DNA of 32,025 bases, taken from contig CAMUZU010000025.1 in NCBI GenBank assembly GCA_947165295.1, forward strand, positions 1-32,025, written 5' to 3'. The notes below the pieces were generated by a model that was given only the letters and a program-made list of their open reading frames with translations, ran no database searches and had not been told where the DNA came from. The position numbers and the translations under genes were made by a program. The DNA comes from an uncultured Selenomonadales bacterium (GTDB lineage Bacteria; Bacillota; Negativicutes; Selenomonadales; Selenomonadaceae). The first letter of the stretch is position 1; every line of letters begins with the position of its first letter. Positions 15,849 through 24,336 of this stretch are shown here, one piece after another.

Positions 15849-17747
15849 ATGCAACACGTTGTTGTTGACCCGATAACCCGAATCGAAGGGCACTTGCGCG
15901 TTGAAATTTCCGTCGACGAAACAAGCGGCACGGTTACCGACGCAATTTCCAGCGGCACGGCTTGGCGCGGACTGGAACTGGTTTTGCGTGACCGTGACCC
16001 CCGCGACGCTTGGGCTTACATCCAACGCATTTGCGGCGTCTGCACGACGGCTCACGCGCTTGCCTCCGTTCGTGCGGTTGAAGACGCGCTCGGCATTTCA
16101 ATCCCGAACAACGCAAACTACATCCGCAACATCATGGCGGCGACTTTGACCGTGCAAGATCATATCGTGCATTTCTATCACCTGCACGCGCTCGATTGGG
16201 TAAGCCCCGTCGAAGCGTTGAGTGCCGACCCCGTCAAGACCGCCGAACTTCAAACCGCGATTTTGAACGCGTATCGCCTCGACCTGAAAGTTCCCGAAGA
16301 AGTCAACACGGAAGCTTATCCGCACGACTTCCCCGCCGCCACGCCGCAATATTTCGCCGCGATTAAAAGCCGCGTTCAAGCCATCGTCGCAAGCGGACAG
16401 TTGGGAATTTTCGCCGCGCAATGGTGGGATCATCCCGACTACAAACTTTTGCCGCCCGAAGTGCATCTGTTGGCGGTGGCGCATTATCTGGAAATGCTCG
16501 ACAAGCAACGCGAAATTGTCACGCCGCACGTCATCTTCGGCGGGAAAAATCCGCATCCACATTACGCGGTTGGCGGAATGCCCTGCGCAATTTCAATGAA
16601 CGACGGCAACGCTCCGATTAACACGGCGCGACTTGCCATTGTCGACCGTGCGATTAACATGGCTCGCGACCTCGTCAACAATTATTATCTGCCCGACCTC
16701 GTCGCGATTGGTGTCATTTACGCGAAGGCGGGACGCGTCGACGGCGGCGGCTTGGCGAAAACCCGCGTGCTTGCGTTCGGCGATTATCCGCTCACGGGCT
16801 ACAAAGGCACGTCAAGCGGCGGCTACTTCGACAACCTGTTGATTCGCTCAAACGGCGTTGTCGAAGATTTCGGCATGGGCGTCGCGAAAGCTCGTTTCAC
16901 CGAAGTCACCGCCGAAGACCTCAAAGCTCCCGAAAACTTCACCGAAGGCGTCGAACATGCCTGGTACGAATATCCCGACAACGTTCCCAAAGACTTGCAC
17001 CCGTGGCAGGGCGTCACCAAAGACAAGTACACGGGGCCGAAGACGGGCACGCCGACAATGTGGGAAACGCTCAACGAAGCCGGCAAATATTCTTGGTTGA
17101 AAACGCCGAAGTGGAAAGGCAAACTCTGCGAAGTCGGGCCGCTCGCGCATTACATCATCATTTACACCAAAGCCGCCAAAGGTTTGCTCCCCGAACCGAC
17201 GTGGGCTGAACAAATGATGCTCAAGCAGATTGAAGCCGTGTCGGGCGTGCTCGGCGTGCCTGCGGAAGTTTGGATGCCGACAATGCTCGGACGAACCGCC
17301 TGCCGTTGTTTGGACGCGCAACTCGCCGCCGAAGTCAACAAATTCTTCTTCGACAAACTCATCGCCAACATCAAAGCCGGCGATACCACGACCATGAACG
17401 AAGAGAAATGGTACCCCGAAACGTGGGCGACCGAATGCATGGGCGTCGGTTTGTACGAAGCTCCCCGCGGCGGTCTGAGTCACTGGGTTTGCATTAAAGA
17501 CGGCAAAATCTCGAATTATCAATGCATTGTCCCGACGACGTGGAATGCTTGTCCGCGTGACGACCAGGCAGGTCACGGCGCATACGAACTTGCAATGATG
17601 ACCACGCACGTCGCAGTTCCCGACAAGCCGCTTGAAATCGCGAAGGTTATCCGCTCGTTCGACCCGTGCATGGCCTGCGCGACGCACATTTACAACGCCA
17701 AAGGGGAGAAGCTCAACATCATCTCGACCGACCCTTACAGGAGGTGA
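15849..17747 (+). CDS. hyaB: [NiFe] hydrogenase large (catalytic) subunit precursor
   Basis: 632 residues, GAGGTGA seven bases before ATG. It oxidises H2 at a Ni-Fe(CN)2CO centre. The N-terminal signature VDPITRIEGHLRVE and the first ligand pair RICGVC (L1), and the second pair DPCMAC (L2) near the C-terminus, provide the four Cys ligands. After the conserved His (CMACATH) there are 19 further residues, the peptide normally removed by a HyaD/HybD-type protease after nickel insertion. The protein is therefore a precursor. No signal peptide: it is co-exported with the Tat-bearing small subunit. No maturation protease or hyp gene lies in the window, so these must be encoded elsewhere. Length and motifs are normal for group 1 enzymes. 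Confidence 0.95.
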   Translation: MQHVVVDPITRIEGHLRVEISVDETSGTVTDAISSGTAWRGLELVLRDRDPRDAWAYIQRICGVCTTAHALASVRAVEDALGISIPNNANYIRNIMAATLTVQDHIVHFYHLHALDWVSPVEALSADPVKTAELQTAILNAYRLDLKVPEEVNTEAYPHDFPAATPQYFAAIKSRVQAIVASGQLGIFAAQWWDHPDYKLLPPEVHLLAVAHYLEMLDKQREIVTPHVIFGGKNPHPHYAVGGMPCAISMNDGNAPINTARLAIVDRAINMARDLVNNYYLPDLVAIGVIYAKAGRVDGGGLAKTRVLAFGDYPLTGYKGTSSGGYFDNLLIRSNGVVEDFGMGVAKARFTEVTAEDLKAPENFTEGVEHAWYEYPDNVPKDLHPWQGVTKDKYTGPKTGTPTMWETLNEAGKYSWLKTPKWKGKLCEVGPLAHYIIIYTKAAKGLLPEPTWAEQMMLKQIEAVSGVLGVPAEVWMPTMLGRTACRCLDAQLAAEVNKFFFDKLIANIKAGDTTTMNEEKWYPETWATECMGVGLYEAPRGGLSHWVCIKDGKISNYQCIVPTTWNACPRDDQAGHGAYELAMMTTHVAVPDKPLEIAKVIRSFDPCMACATHIYNAKGEKLNIISTDPYRR

Positions 17748-17753
17748 GCCGCC

Positions 17754-18452
17754 GTGGCGATTAAATCAGTCAAGGAAGTCAACCGCAAAGAGTATTACAT
17801 CTTCAGCCCGTTCCTGCGAATCTTCCACTGGATTATGGCGTCGCAAATCGTGATTCTGTTCGCGACGGGGCTGTTAATCACCAAACCGATGGACGTTGCC
17901 GCCGTCGAACCTGTGTTCTCGGTGACGTCAATGGACTTGGTGCGCGACATCCACTTCACAAGCGCGTTTATCCTGTGCGCGTCGCTGATTCTGCGCGTGT
18001 ACGGCTTCATTATCAACAAGGGCGACAGACTGTTTCCGCGTGTTTGGGAAGGACACTTTTACGAAGAGACAGTTGACGTTGCGTTACATTACATGCTGTT
18101 GAGACCGCATCACGCGTCGTTCCTGCGCAACCCGTTGGCTCGCGGCTCGTACGCAATGTTGTACGTGTTGCTGTTGATTGAAATTCTGACGGGCTTTGCA
18201 ATGTACTTCATGACCGACCCGACTTCGACCGGCGGAATGCTCTTCGGCTGGGTCAACGTGCTTGTCGGCAGCGAAATGATGAGCCATTACATCCACCATT
18301 ACGTTGCGTGGTTCATAATTCTGTTCGCGATTGGGCATTTGTACATGGTTATCCGCGCAGAATTCATGGAAGGCGAAAGCGAAATTTCCAGCATGTTCAG
18401 CGGCAAGAAAATCCTCGCTCACACGCCCAAAGACGCCAACGAACTCGACTGA
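17754..18452 (+). CDS. hyaC: Hydrogenase cytochrome b subunit (HyaC type)
   Basis: 232 residues from GTG, with AGGAGGTGA (overlapping the hyaB stop) upstream. About four transmembrane helices are visible: IFHWIMASQIVILFATGLLI, DIHFTSAFILCASLILRVYGF, MLYVLLLIEILTGFAMYF and YVAWFIILFAIGHLYMV. Histidines suited to bind two b-type hemes lie in or beside them (FHW, DIHF, SHYIHHY, GHLY). It would anchor the HyaAB dimer and pass electrons to the quinone pool. It ends the operon: hairpin element R4 begins seven bases after the stop and a rho-independent terminator follows at 18598. Confidence 0.92.
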   Translation: MAIKSVKEVNRKEYYIFSPFLRIFHWIMASQIVILFATGLLITKPMDVAAVEPVFSVTSMDLVRDIHFTSAFILCASLILRVYGFIINKGDRLFPRVWEGHFYEETVDVALHYMLLRPHHASFLRNPLARGSYAMLYVLLLIEILTGFAMYFMTDPTSTGGMLFGWVNVLVGSEMMSHYIHHYVAWFIILFAIGHLYMVIRAEFMEGESEISSMFSGKKILAHTPKDANELD

Positions 18453-18458
18453 GCACTT

Positions 18459-18563
18459 GTTACTTTTCTTTGGCGGCAAAGAAAAGTAACCAAAAGAAAC
18501 CGCGCTTGCTGTGATACATCCTGTATCACGCGCAAGCGTTGCGGCCGTCATCCATGACGGCCG
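18459..18563 (-). repeat. Three-hairpin intergenic element, copy R4 (reverse)
   Basis: Reverse orientation relative to R2. Hairpin 3: 18459-18490, stem GTTACTTTTCTTTG with loop GCGG. Hairpin 2: arms CGCTTGC (18503) and GCAAGCG (18532) around TGATACA-TCC-TGTATCA. Hairpin 1: 18542-18563. It lies directly after hyaC. Confidence 0.88.
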
Positions 18564-18597
18564 GTTGTGACGCGACACGTTGCTTGAAAAAAATTTT

Positions 18598-18624
18598 CCC
18601 CGTCGACGACTCGGCGGGGTTTTT
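18598..18624 (+). terminator. Rho-independent terminator after the hydrogenase operon
   Basis: A stem CCCCG-T-C pairs with G-G-CGGGG across an eight-base loop and is followed by TTTTT. It lies 145 bases after hyaC and just before the next gene, so element R4 is inside the hydrogenase transcript's 3' UTR. Confidence 0.75.
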
Positions 18625-18646
18625 GCTTGACGGAGGCGGTGACGTT

Positions 18647-19405
18647 TTGGACATCTTGCAAACTCTTGCGGACATTGAAGCGCGTGAAAACGTGCGAATT
18701 ATTTACGCCGTCGAATCGGGCAGTCGCGCTTGGGGCTTTGCGTCGCCCGACAGCGATTTTGACATTCGGTTTATTTACGTGCGCCCGATTGAAGATTATC
18801 TGCGGCTTGAAGGCATTGAAGATTTCATCGATTGGCCGCACGACAAAATTTTGGACGCGAACGGCTGGGATCTCAAGAAAACTTTACGGCAGTTCTTCAA
18901 GAGCAACGCTACGCTTTTTGAGTGGACGAATTCGCCGATTGTTTACAAGACAACGCCCGATTGGGACAGCATTTACGCCGTCGGACAAAAATTTTTTTCG
19001 CCGCAGGCAACTTTCGACGCTTATTCGGGCTTTGCAAAAAAAATGGGCTCGGCACTTTTGAAGCGCGATTCAGTCAGCCCGAAGAAATATTTGTATGCGT
19101 TGCGAACGATCTTTTGCCGAAATTACGTCGCGGAAAAACTTTGTTCGCCGCCCGTCGCCTTTGAAAAGTTGTCGCTCGAAATGTCGCCCGAACATCTTCG
19201 CGAAGAAATTTTCACGTTGATTGCGCGCAAGACATCTTCGGCAGAAAAAACGTCGACGGAGAAAATCCCCGCGCTTGACGAATACATTTCGGCGGAACTC
19301 AAACGCGAAGGTCGCCTCAAAAAAATTTTGCCGCCGACAACGCCGCGTTCAATCAAAGAGCTTGAAAAAATTTTTGTGCGTTGCCTGCGGGGTGAACTGC
19401 GATGA
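18647..19405 (+). CDS. RlaP/YcgL-like nucleotidyltransferase, first of a pair
   Basis: 252 residues from TTG at 18647, ten bases after GGAGG (18632-18636). The open frame extends upstream through the terminator, but that part is not believable coding sequence. The polymerase-beta nucleotidyltransferase motif is VESGSRAWGFASPDSDFDIRF: the GS, and DFD with two metal-binding Asp, followed by IYVRPIEDYL. This wording is typical of the RlaP/YcgL group (COG3541), for which an RNA-repair role has been proposed. A helical C-terminal half has LRTIFCRNYV and ELEKIFVRCL. The next gene overlaps by four bases and belongs to the same superfamily. Substrate unknown. Confidence 0.78.
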   Translation: MDILQTLADIEARENVRIIYAVESGSRAWGFASPDSDFDIRFIYVRPIEDYLRLEGIEDFIDWPHDKILDANGWDLKKTLRQFFKSNATLFEWTNSPIVYKTTPDWDSIYAVGQKFFSPQATFDAYSGFAKKMGSALLKRDSVSPKKYLYALRTIFCRNYVAEKLCSPPVAFEKLSLEMSPEHLREEIFTLIARKTSSAEKTSTEKIPALDEYISAELKREGRLKKILPPTTPRSIKELEKIFVRCLRGELR

Positions 19406-20367
19406 TGAAAAATCTTTTGCGCCGCGACGAATACAACTTCCTGCGCGAAGACGAACGGCTCGGCAACCGCGTCGCTTATCTGACGTTGGCGGGCTCAATC
19501 GCTTACGGCACGGACAACGAAAATTCCGACGTCGACGTTCGCGGCTTTGCGGTCGAGTCGATTGATTCGCTGTTGACGGGCAAGGCTTTTGAACAGGTCG
19601 AAGACGCGTCAACCGACACCGTGATTTACGGCCTGCGGAAATATTTCAAACTCTGCGCGGAATGCAACCCCAACGTCCTGGAACTTTTGGGCACGAAGCC
19701 CGAACACGTCCTGCACATGAACGCGGCGGGCAAGAAAGTTCGCGACAACGCGGAAATTTTTCTGTCGAAGCTGGCGTATCAAAAGTTTGTCGGTTACGCG
19801 ACGGCTCAACTGCGACGGCTGCAGAACGCTTTGGCGCACGACAGTTATCCCGAACGCGAAAAGAATCGGCACGTCCTCAAGTCGATAAACTCGATGATGC
19901 TTGCTTGTCGGCGCGAATACGGCTTGAATCGTGCGGCGATTGATTTTGACTTGCACGGCGACAAGATTTTAATTTCGGTCGACGCGAAGGACTTGCCGCT
20001 GAAAAATTTTTTGGCGATGAATTCGGGCTTGCAAACCTTGCTGAACAATTACGCGAAACTCAACCACCGCAACCGCAAGAAAGATTCCGACCACCTGTAC
20101 AAGCACGCAATGCATTTGATTCGCCTGTACCTGACGGGCATTGACATTTTGGACGGGCGCGGCGTCGTGACTTATCGCGAACGGGACTTGCCGTTACTCA
20201 AAAAGATTCGTGCGGGCGAAATGCCGCTTGCCGACGTGTTCAAGTTGGCGGACGAATTCGAGTCGAAGATTTTTTCGGCGTACAAGAATTCCAAGTTGCC
20301 CGACGTGCCCGACGCCGCGAAGATTGACAAATTGTTGCTTGAAATTTATCGCGAACACGGCCGGTAA
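19402..20367 (+). CDS. RlaP/YcgL-like nucleotidyltransferase, second of a pair
   Basis: 321 residues. Two consecutive ATGs (19402 and 19405) overlap the stop of the previous gene (ATGATG), and either could start translation. The nucleotidyltransferase signature is LAGSIAYGTDNENSDVDVRGF, with GS and DVD metal ligands. Helical segments follow, including NPNVLELLGTKPE and HLYKHAMHLIRLYLTGIDIL, the latter typical of this family's C-terminal domain. It is about 70 residues longer than its neighbour, and the two differ greatly in sequence. They may form a heterodimer or have different RNA or nucleotide targets. Coupled translation suggests fixed stoichiometry. Confidence 0.78.
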   Translation: MMKNLLRRDEYNFLREDERLGNRVAYLTLAGSIAYGTDNENSDVDVRGFAVESIDSLLTGKAFEQVEDASTDTVIYGLRKYFKLCAECNPNVLELLGTKPEHVLHMNAAGKKVRDNAEIFLSKLAYQKFVGYATAQLRRLQNALAHDSYPEREKNRHVLKSINSMMLACRREYGLNRAAIDFDLHGDKILISVDAKDLPLKNFLAMNSGLQTLLNNYAKLNHRNRKKDSDHLYKHAMHLIRLYLTGIDILDGRGVVTYRERDLPLLKKIRAGEMPLADVFKLADEFESKIFSAYKNSKLPDVPDAAKIDKLLLEIYREHGR

Positions 20368-20729
20368 GGTGTCAGCAAAATTGTTCAACCGTCGCCGAAT
20401 TGCTGTCCGAAAATTGGCGGCTCAATCAGTTCACGCGAAAGTTGGCGTCACACGTCACCGACGCAAATTTTCGGACTTGACGTCGTTGACTTCACGGGCG
20501 ACCGCTTTAAAAGCGACGGAACAGCAGGTGTGACCCGCAACGTTTTCGCAAGCCAAACGTTGTCGCTTCGACGAAGTTTGACGACAAAAACTTGACCGCT
20601 CGGCAAACGTTGGGTGGATTTTTTTGGACGCGTCACGAAATTTTTCTGCAACGTCAGCACGCGGCGAACGCGCTTGAACTGTGGTAACGTTACGGCTCGA
20701 AAATTGTTCCCCGCTTTTAAAGCGGGCGC
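20368..20729 (+). other. Gap without a convincing gene; possible gene remnant
   Basis: Short open stretches exist in several frames, for example 20369-20533 from GTG (a basic 54-residue ORF) and an ELLSENWRLNQFTRKLASHV segment in another frame, but none has a known motif. Base composition resembles coding sequence. There are two related palindromes: CGCTTTAAAAGCG near 20502, and CCCGCTTT-T-AAAGCGGG at 20710-20726 just before the next gene. It may be debris of the N-terminal part of the following Hsp70-like gene, but no ATPase motif is detectable. Confidence 0.35.
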
Positions 20730-21323
20730 ATGCGCGACATCGGCCGTGCCGTCGACGACGACGATTACGAAAAACTTCAACAGGCGGGCGACATTGCAAG
20801 CGAGGCGATAAGCGCGGACAATTCCACGCACGACGCCGAAGAACTCAAGCACCTCGAAGAACAACTTGCCGCCGCACGCAAAACTTTGGCGGACATTCGC
20901 GAACGAAACAAGTTTGCCATTCGCCGCAATGATTTGGACGCTTGGCGCGACTATTACAAACGCGACCTTAAAAATTTCGCCGAGCCGTCGGAGGCGGAGC
21001 AGATGGAAACTCTCTTCACGCGGGCGGAAAGTTTGATTGAACGCGACGATACCGCCTTCGATGACGCGCTTAACGAAATTTGCGATTTGGGTTATACCCT
21101 GCTTTTCCGCAACGACGAATATATCGCGTACATGTTCAACAGAGTGTCCAAAAATCCCGAAGACGCCATCGACCGCGAAAGTTTTTATCGGCTTGTGCAG
21201 GCGGGCAACGCGGCTTTGGCGCGCAAAGATTTCGTCGAACTGCGGCGGATTATCGGCGGGCTGTTGAGTTTGAGCAGACACACGCAGGACGAATTCCTTA
21301 AGGTCAATCTCTTCAAAGCGTGA
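20730..21323 (+). CDS. Helical protein resembling the C-terminal region of Hsp70-like proteins (possibly truncated)
   Basis: 197 residues. There is no signal peptide or membrane segment, the content is acidic, and almost all of it is helical with an Ala/Glu/Lys coiled-coil-like stretch (EELKHLEEQLAAARKTLADIRERN). The end (FYRLVQAGNAALARKDFVELRRIIGGLLSL) resembles the helical tail of atypical Hsp70 proteins. The following J-like gene supports this, because such genes are often paired. The ATPase domain is absent: no DxGTT-type phosphate motif precedes it, and only 360 poorly coding bases separate it from the previous gene. The ATG has only a weak AAAGCGGG upstream. It may be a remnant or a stand-alone helical partner of the next gene. 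Assignment is tentative. Confidence 0.45.
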   Translation: MRDIGRAVDDDDYEKLQQAGDIASEAISADNSTHDAEELKHLEEQLAAARKTLADIRERNKFAIRRNDLDAWRDYYKRDLKNFAEPSEAEQMETLFTRAESLIERDDTAFDDALNEICDLGYTLLFRNDEYIAYMFNRVSKNPEDAIDRESFYRLVQAGNAALARKDFVELRRIIGGLLSLSRHTQDEFLKVNLFKA

Positions 21324-21338
21324 GGCGGTGACGCGGCT

Positions 21339-22651
21339 TTGACTTTTGAAGAAAATCCGTTCCGCGTGCTGAACGTTTCGATTCACGACACGAAGGCGAC
21401 AATCGTCGACGCGGCGGAAGATTTGACCTTCATGAACCCCGACGACGAAGAAATTATCGAACGGGCGCGAGACATTCTGCTCAATCCGCGCAAACGAATT
21501 GCCGCCGAAGTGAACTTGCTTGTCGGTGAAAACATTGACGTTGCGAACTTTTCGGAAGACATCTTGCGCGTCGACAAAAAGTTTTCCGCATTAAACGCTG
21601 AAACTCTCCGCGAACAAATTAATGGGCGCGTGCGAAGTCGAAGTTCCCCGCCGTCAACGACACGAAGGCGATTGCCGACGAGTTGAAAAATCTGCGCGAC
21701 GAAATTCGCTCGAAGATTCAAAACAAGTTGCAGAACGCCAATCACAAAATGCGCGTGAGTTTCGCAAACTTCCTTGTCGACAAGCTTGCGGCGGGCAACT
21801 TCGGCGTCGTCGTTGAAGATTTTTTCGACAGCTACAAGCTCGAAATGACGGCGTTTATCGACGAGACGACCGAAAAAATTCTTGCGCTGTCAAACAAATT
21901 TGAATTCAAGTTTAAGGCGGAGTTCTCCCAATATCTTTATGAATTGGAGCCGCAACTTACTGCATTCGTCGAAGCAAAACGACCGCTCGACGAATTTTCA
22001 AGCTTACTCGGCACGAACAAATTTGACGCGTCCGAAGAAATTTTCTACTCCGTGCGGGCGACGGCGATTGATCTATACAACGAAAAAGATCTTGTCGATT
22101 ATCCACTGAAAATCACGCGCCTGCTTGCGGAAAAATTTTCGTACCTGCCCAAGCTTGCCGACGTGATTCGCAAAGACGTGGCGTTTCTTGAAAAGGCGCA
22201 GGCGAATCTGCCGTCGCGAGCTTTCCTTGACGCAAAAGACGCGTTTGAGGCGATTAAGCGGTCAATCGAACGCGGCGTGCGCTTCGATAAGTATGCCGAA
22301 CAACAAAATTTAAAGTTCTATCACACGCAATTCAAGGCGCAACACGAATCAATTCTGCGCGAATTCATGAACAGCAAAGTTTACAAACCCGACGAGTTGA
22401 AACTGTTGAACTTTATGGCAGCGTCGATTTACCTTCAAGTCGGCGCGGCAATGACGTGGACGTCGTATCCCGATTTGGCGTTTGAACTGTTCCAAAAAGC
22501 TTTGCCGTATGCCGAGGCTTCGGGCGACGCAGAATTAATCGTGCTCGCCCGAAAACGTGTCGACGAATTTCGCGAACTTGCCAACCGCAATTCGTCGAAT
22601 TGGCTTTGGTGGACAATCGGCGCAATCGTCGTGCTGTATCTGTTGAGCTGA
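21339..22651 (+). pseudogene. J-like, tail-anchored protein interrupted by a frameshift
   Basis: Two frames together make one protein. The first (TTG at 21339) reads TFEENPFRVLNVSIHDTKATIVDAA, EIIERARDILLNPRKRIAAEVNLL, which resembles a divergent J-like module lacking the HPD tripeptide, and then goes out of frame near ETLREQIN. Shifting by one base at about 21620-21625 restores WARAKSKFPAVNDTKAIADELKNLRDEI, continuous with a long helical protein. That protein ends in a C-terminal membrane helix ([17 protein letters not shown]) of the tail-anchor type. Loss of one base in AATTAATGGG would explain it. The downstream part remains open for over 1000 bases with no other damage. The change is therefore recent, a sequencing error, or a site where the ribosome slips. 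If intact, the product is about 436 residues and probably works with the upstream helical protein. Confidence 0.6.
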
Positions 22652-22658
22652 AAAACCT

Positions 22659-22687
22659 TTGCCGCCGCGAAACATTTCTGCTACAAT
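22659..22687 (+). promoter_or_regulatory. Sigma-70-type promoter for hisIE
   Basis: A -35-like TTGCCG (22659-22664) and -10 TACAAT (22682-22687) are separated by exactly 17 bases, with TG one base before the -10 (extended -10). The distance to the ATG of hisIE is 25 bases. Confidence 0.7.
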
Positions 22688-22712
22688 GTTTGCGTCAAAG
22701 GAGGCCTTTTAT

Positions 22713-23414
22713 ATGGAAATTGACATCAGCAAGATCAAGTTTGACGCAAGCGGGCTCGTCCCCGCGATTGTGCAGGCCGACGACAGCGGGCAAGTCCTCA
22801 TGCTCGCTTACATGAACGCCGAATCGCTCCAAAAGACAATCGAGACGGGCTTCACGTGGTTTTACAGCCGCAGCCGCCAAAAACTCTGGCACAAAGGCGA
22901 AGAAAGCGGCAACGTCCAGCAAGTCAAAGCGATTTATTACGACTGCGACGGCGACGCGTTGCTGATTCGCGTGCACCAAACGGGCGTGGCGTGCCACACG
23001 GGAACTTATTCGTGCTTCAGCGGGCGTCGACTCGACGAAAACAAAAATCTGCCCGCCGTTGTCGACCAGCCGCCCGAAAATCTGTCGCTCGTGCTGTACG
23101 AACTTTATTCGGTCATCAAAGACCGCCAACGTCACCCCGTCGAAGGCTCGTACACGAATTACCTGTTTAACATGGGGCACGACAAAATTCTCAAGAAAGT
23201 CGGCGAAGAGGCCGTCGAAACCGTCATCGCGTCGAAGAACAACGACGTCGACCAGATTTTGTACGAGATGGGTGACTTGTGGTATCACTGCTTGGTTTTG
23301 CTCGCGTGGCACGGCATTCAGCCCGAAAAACTTTTCGCCGAACTGTTGAATCGTCGCAAGGGCGGCAAGTATCACAAGTTCACGGGCAAGACCGGCGAAC
23401 GTCCCGCTGATTGA
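22713..23414 (+). CDS. hisIE: Bifunctional phosphoribosyl-AMP cyclohydrolase / phosphoribosyl-ATP pyrophosphatase
   Basis: 233 residues; ATG at 22713 has AAAGGAGG eight bases upstream. It catalyses the second and third steps of histidine synthesis: removal of pyrophosphate from PR-ATP, then ring opening of PR-AMP. The N-terminal HisI domain (to about residue 115) has [35 protein letters not shown], the Asp cluster YDCDGDALL and zinc/substrate Cys in [11 protein letters not shown]. The C-terminal HisE domain has [12 protein letters not shown], the [13 protein letters not shown] motif (acidic metal-binding residues) and [12 protein letters not shown]. Length is normal for the fused enzyme. It stands alone with its own promoter rather than within a his operon. 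The next gene follows after one base. Confidence 0.95.
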   Translation: MEIDISKIKFDASGLVPAIVQADDSGQVLMLAYMNAESLQKTIETGFTWFYSRSRQKLWHKGEESGNVQQVKAIYYDCDGDALLIRVHQTGVACHTGTYSCFSGRRLDENKNLPAVVDQPPENLSLVLYELYSVIKDRQRHPVEGSYTNYLFNMGHDKILKKVGEEAVETVIASKNNDVDQILYEMGDLWYHCLVLLAWHGIQPEKLFAELLNRRKGGKYHKFTGKTGERPAD

Positions 23415-23415
23415 C

Positions 23416-24216
23416 ATGAAGAAAATTTTTCTTGCGCTGATTTTGTTCGCGGCGATTGTCACGACGGGAATTTTCACACGGGCACAAAAAATCGACGACA
23501 TCGCCGACATCGTCGAAGGCTCAAAAATTTTGGTGCTCAATTATCACCAGGTCGACAACAAGAATAATCCGCTTGCCGTTCACGTCGCCGACTTCGAGGC
23601 TCAGATGAAATATCTTGCGGACAGCGGTTGCGTGACGATAACGCCCGACGAACTTTACGCGGGGCTCAACGGCGAAATTGACTTGCCCGAAAAGCCCGTG
23701 CTGATAACGTTCGACGACGGCTATATCGACAATTACACGAACGCGTTCCCGATTTTGAAGAAGTACGGACTGCGCGCAACGATTTTCATAATTCCCGCGT
23801 TCACGAGCAACAATCCCGCGTACATGACGTGGGATCAGCTCAAGGAAATGGAGTCGGCCGGCATTACCGTCGAATCGCACACGATGACGCACCCGAAGCT
23901 TGAAGAGTTGCCCGACGACGAAATTCGCAGCGAACTTTTGAACTCGAAGACGTTGCTTGAAGAAAATCTCGGTCACCCGATTGAATTTCTCGCTTACCCG
24001 ACGGGAACTTACAACCTGCATATTGCGGGCATTGCGCAGGATGTCGGCTACAAAGGCGCGTTCACGATTAAATACGGCATTGTCGACCGCGGCAGTAATT
24101 TCTTCGCGTTGGAGCGCGTGCCGATTTTCAACACGGCTCAAAAGACCATGCGCGATTTTTACGAACGCACGGCTTGGCGACAAAGTTTCGAGGAATTCGG
24201 CTGGACAAAGCGCTGA
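23416..24216 (+). CDS. Exported polysaccharide deacetylase (NodB homology, carbohydrate esterase family 4)
   Basis: 266 residues. An N-terminal signal peptide or membrane anchor (MKKIFLALILFAAIVTTGIF) is followed by LNYHQVDNKNNPL. The NodB domain follows: motif 1 ITFDDGY (catalytic base and metal Asp), motif 2 SHTMTHP (two metal-binding His) and AYPTGTYN (motif 3 region). It resembles PgaB/PdaA-like deacetylases that remove N-acetyl groups from peptidoglycan or surface polysaccharide. The stop of hisIE is one base upstream and no good ribosome binding site is present, so translation is probably coupled. Nothing suggests a metabolic link to histidine. Element R5 follows immediately. Confidence 0.9.
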   Translation: MKKIFLALILFAAIVTTGIFTRAQKIDDIADIVEGSKILVLNYHQVDNKNNPLAVHVADFEAQMKYLADSGCVTITPDELYAGLNGEIDLPEKPVLITFDDGYIDNYTNAFPILKKYGLRATIFIIPAFTSNNPAYMTWDQLKEMESAGITVESHTMTHPKLEELPDDEIRSELLNSKTLLEENLGHPIEFLAYPTGTYNLHIAGIAQDVGYKGAFTIKYGIVDRGSNFFALERVPIFNTAQKTMRDFYERTAWRQSFEEFGWTKR

Positions 24217-24218
24217 AC

Positions 24219-24322
24219 GTTACTTTTCTTTTGGCGCAAAAGAAAAGTAACCAAAAGAAAACAGCCCGCGTTAATGCATCCTGCATTAAGGCGCGGGCGG
24301 CGGCCGTCATCCATGACGGCCG
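24219..24322 (-). repeat. Three-hairpin intergenic element, copy R5 (reverse)
   Basis: Hairpin 3: 24219-24251, a perfect 15-bp stem with loop GCG. Hairpin 2: arms GCCCGCG (24264) and CGCGGGC (24292) around TTAATGCA-TCC-TGCATTAA. Here the core TGATACA/TGTATCA of other copies has changed on both sides with pairing kept. Hairpin 1: 24301-24322. It lies between two convergent genes. Confidence 0.88.
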
Positions 24323-24336
24323 GTGTTACGTCGCGG

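Noticed and set aside
20448-21386. Minus-strand open frame of 312 codons opposite the Hsp70-like fragment
   Set aside because: Considered because the plus strand is degenerate here, but it has no known motif or ribosome binding site and its composition matches a reverse shadow of the plus-strand frame.
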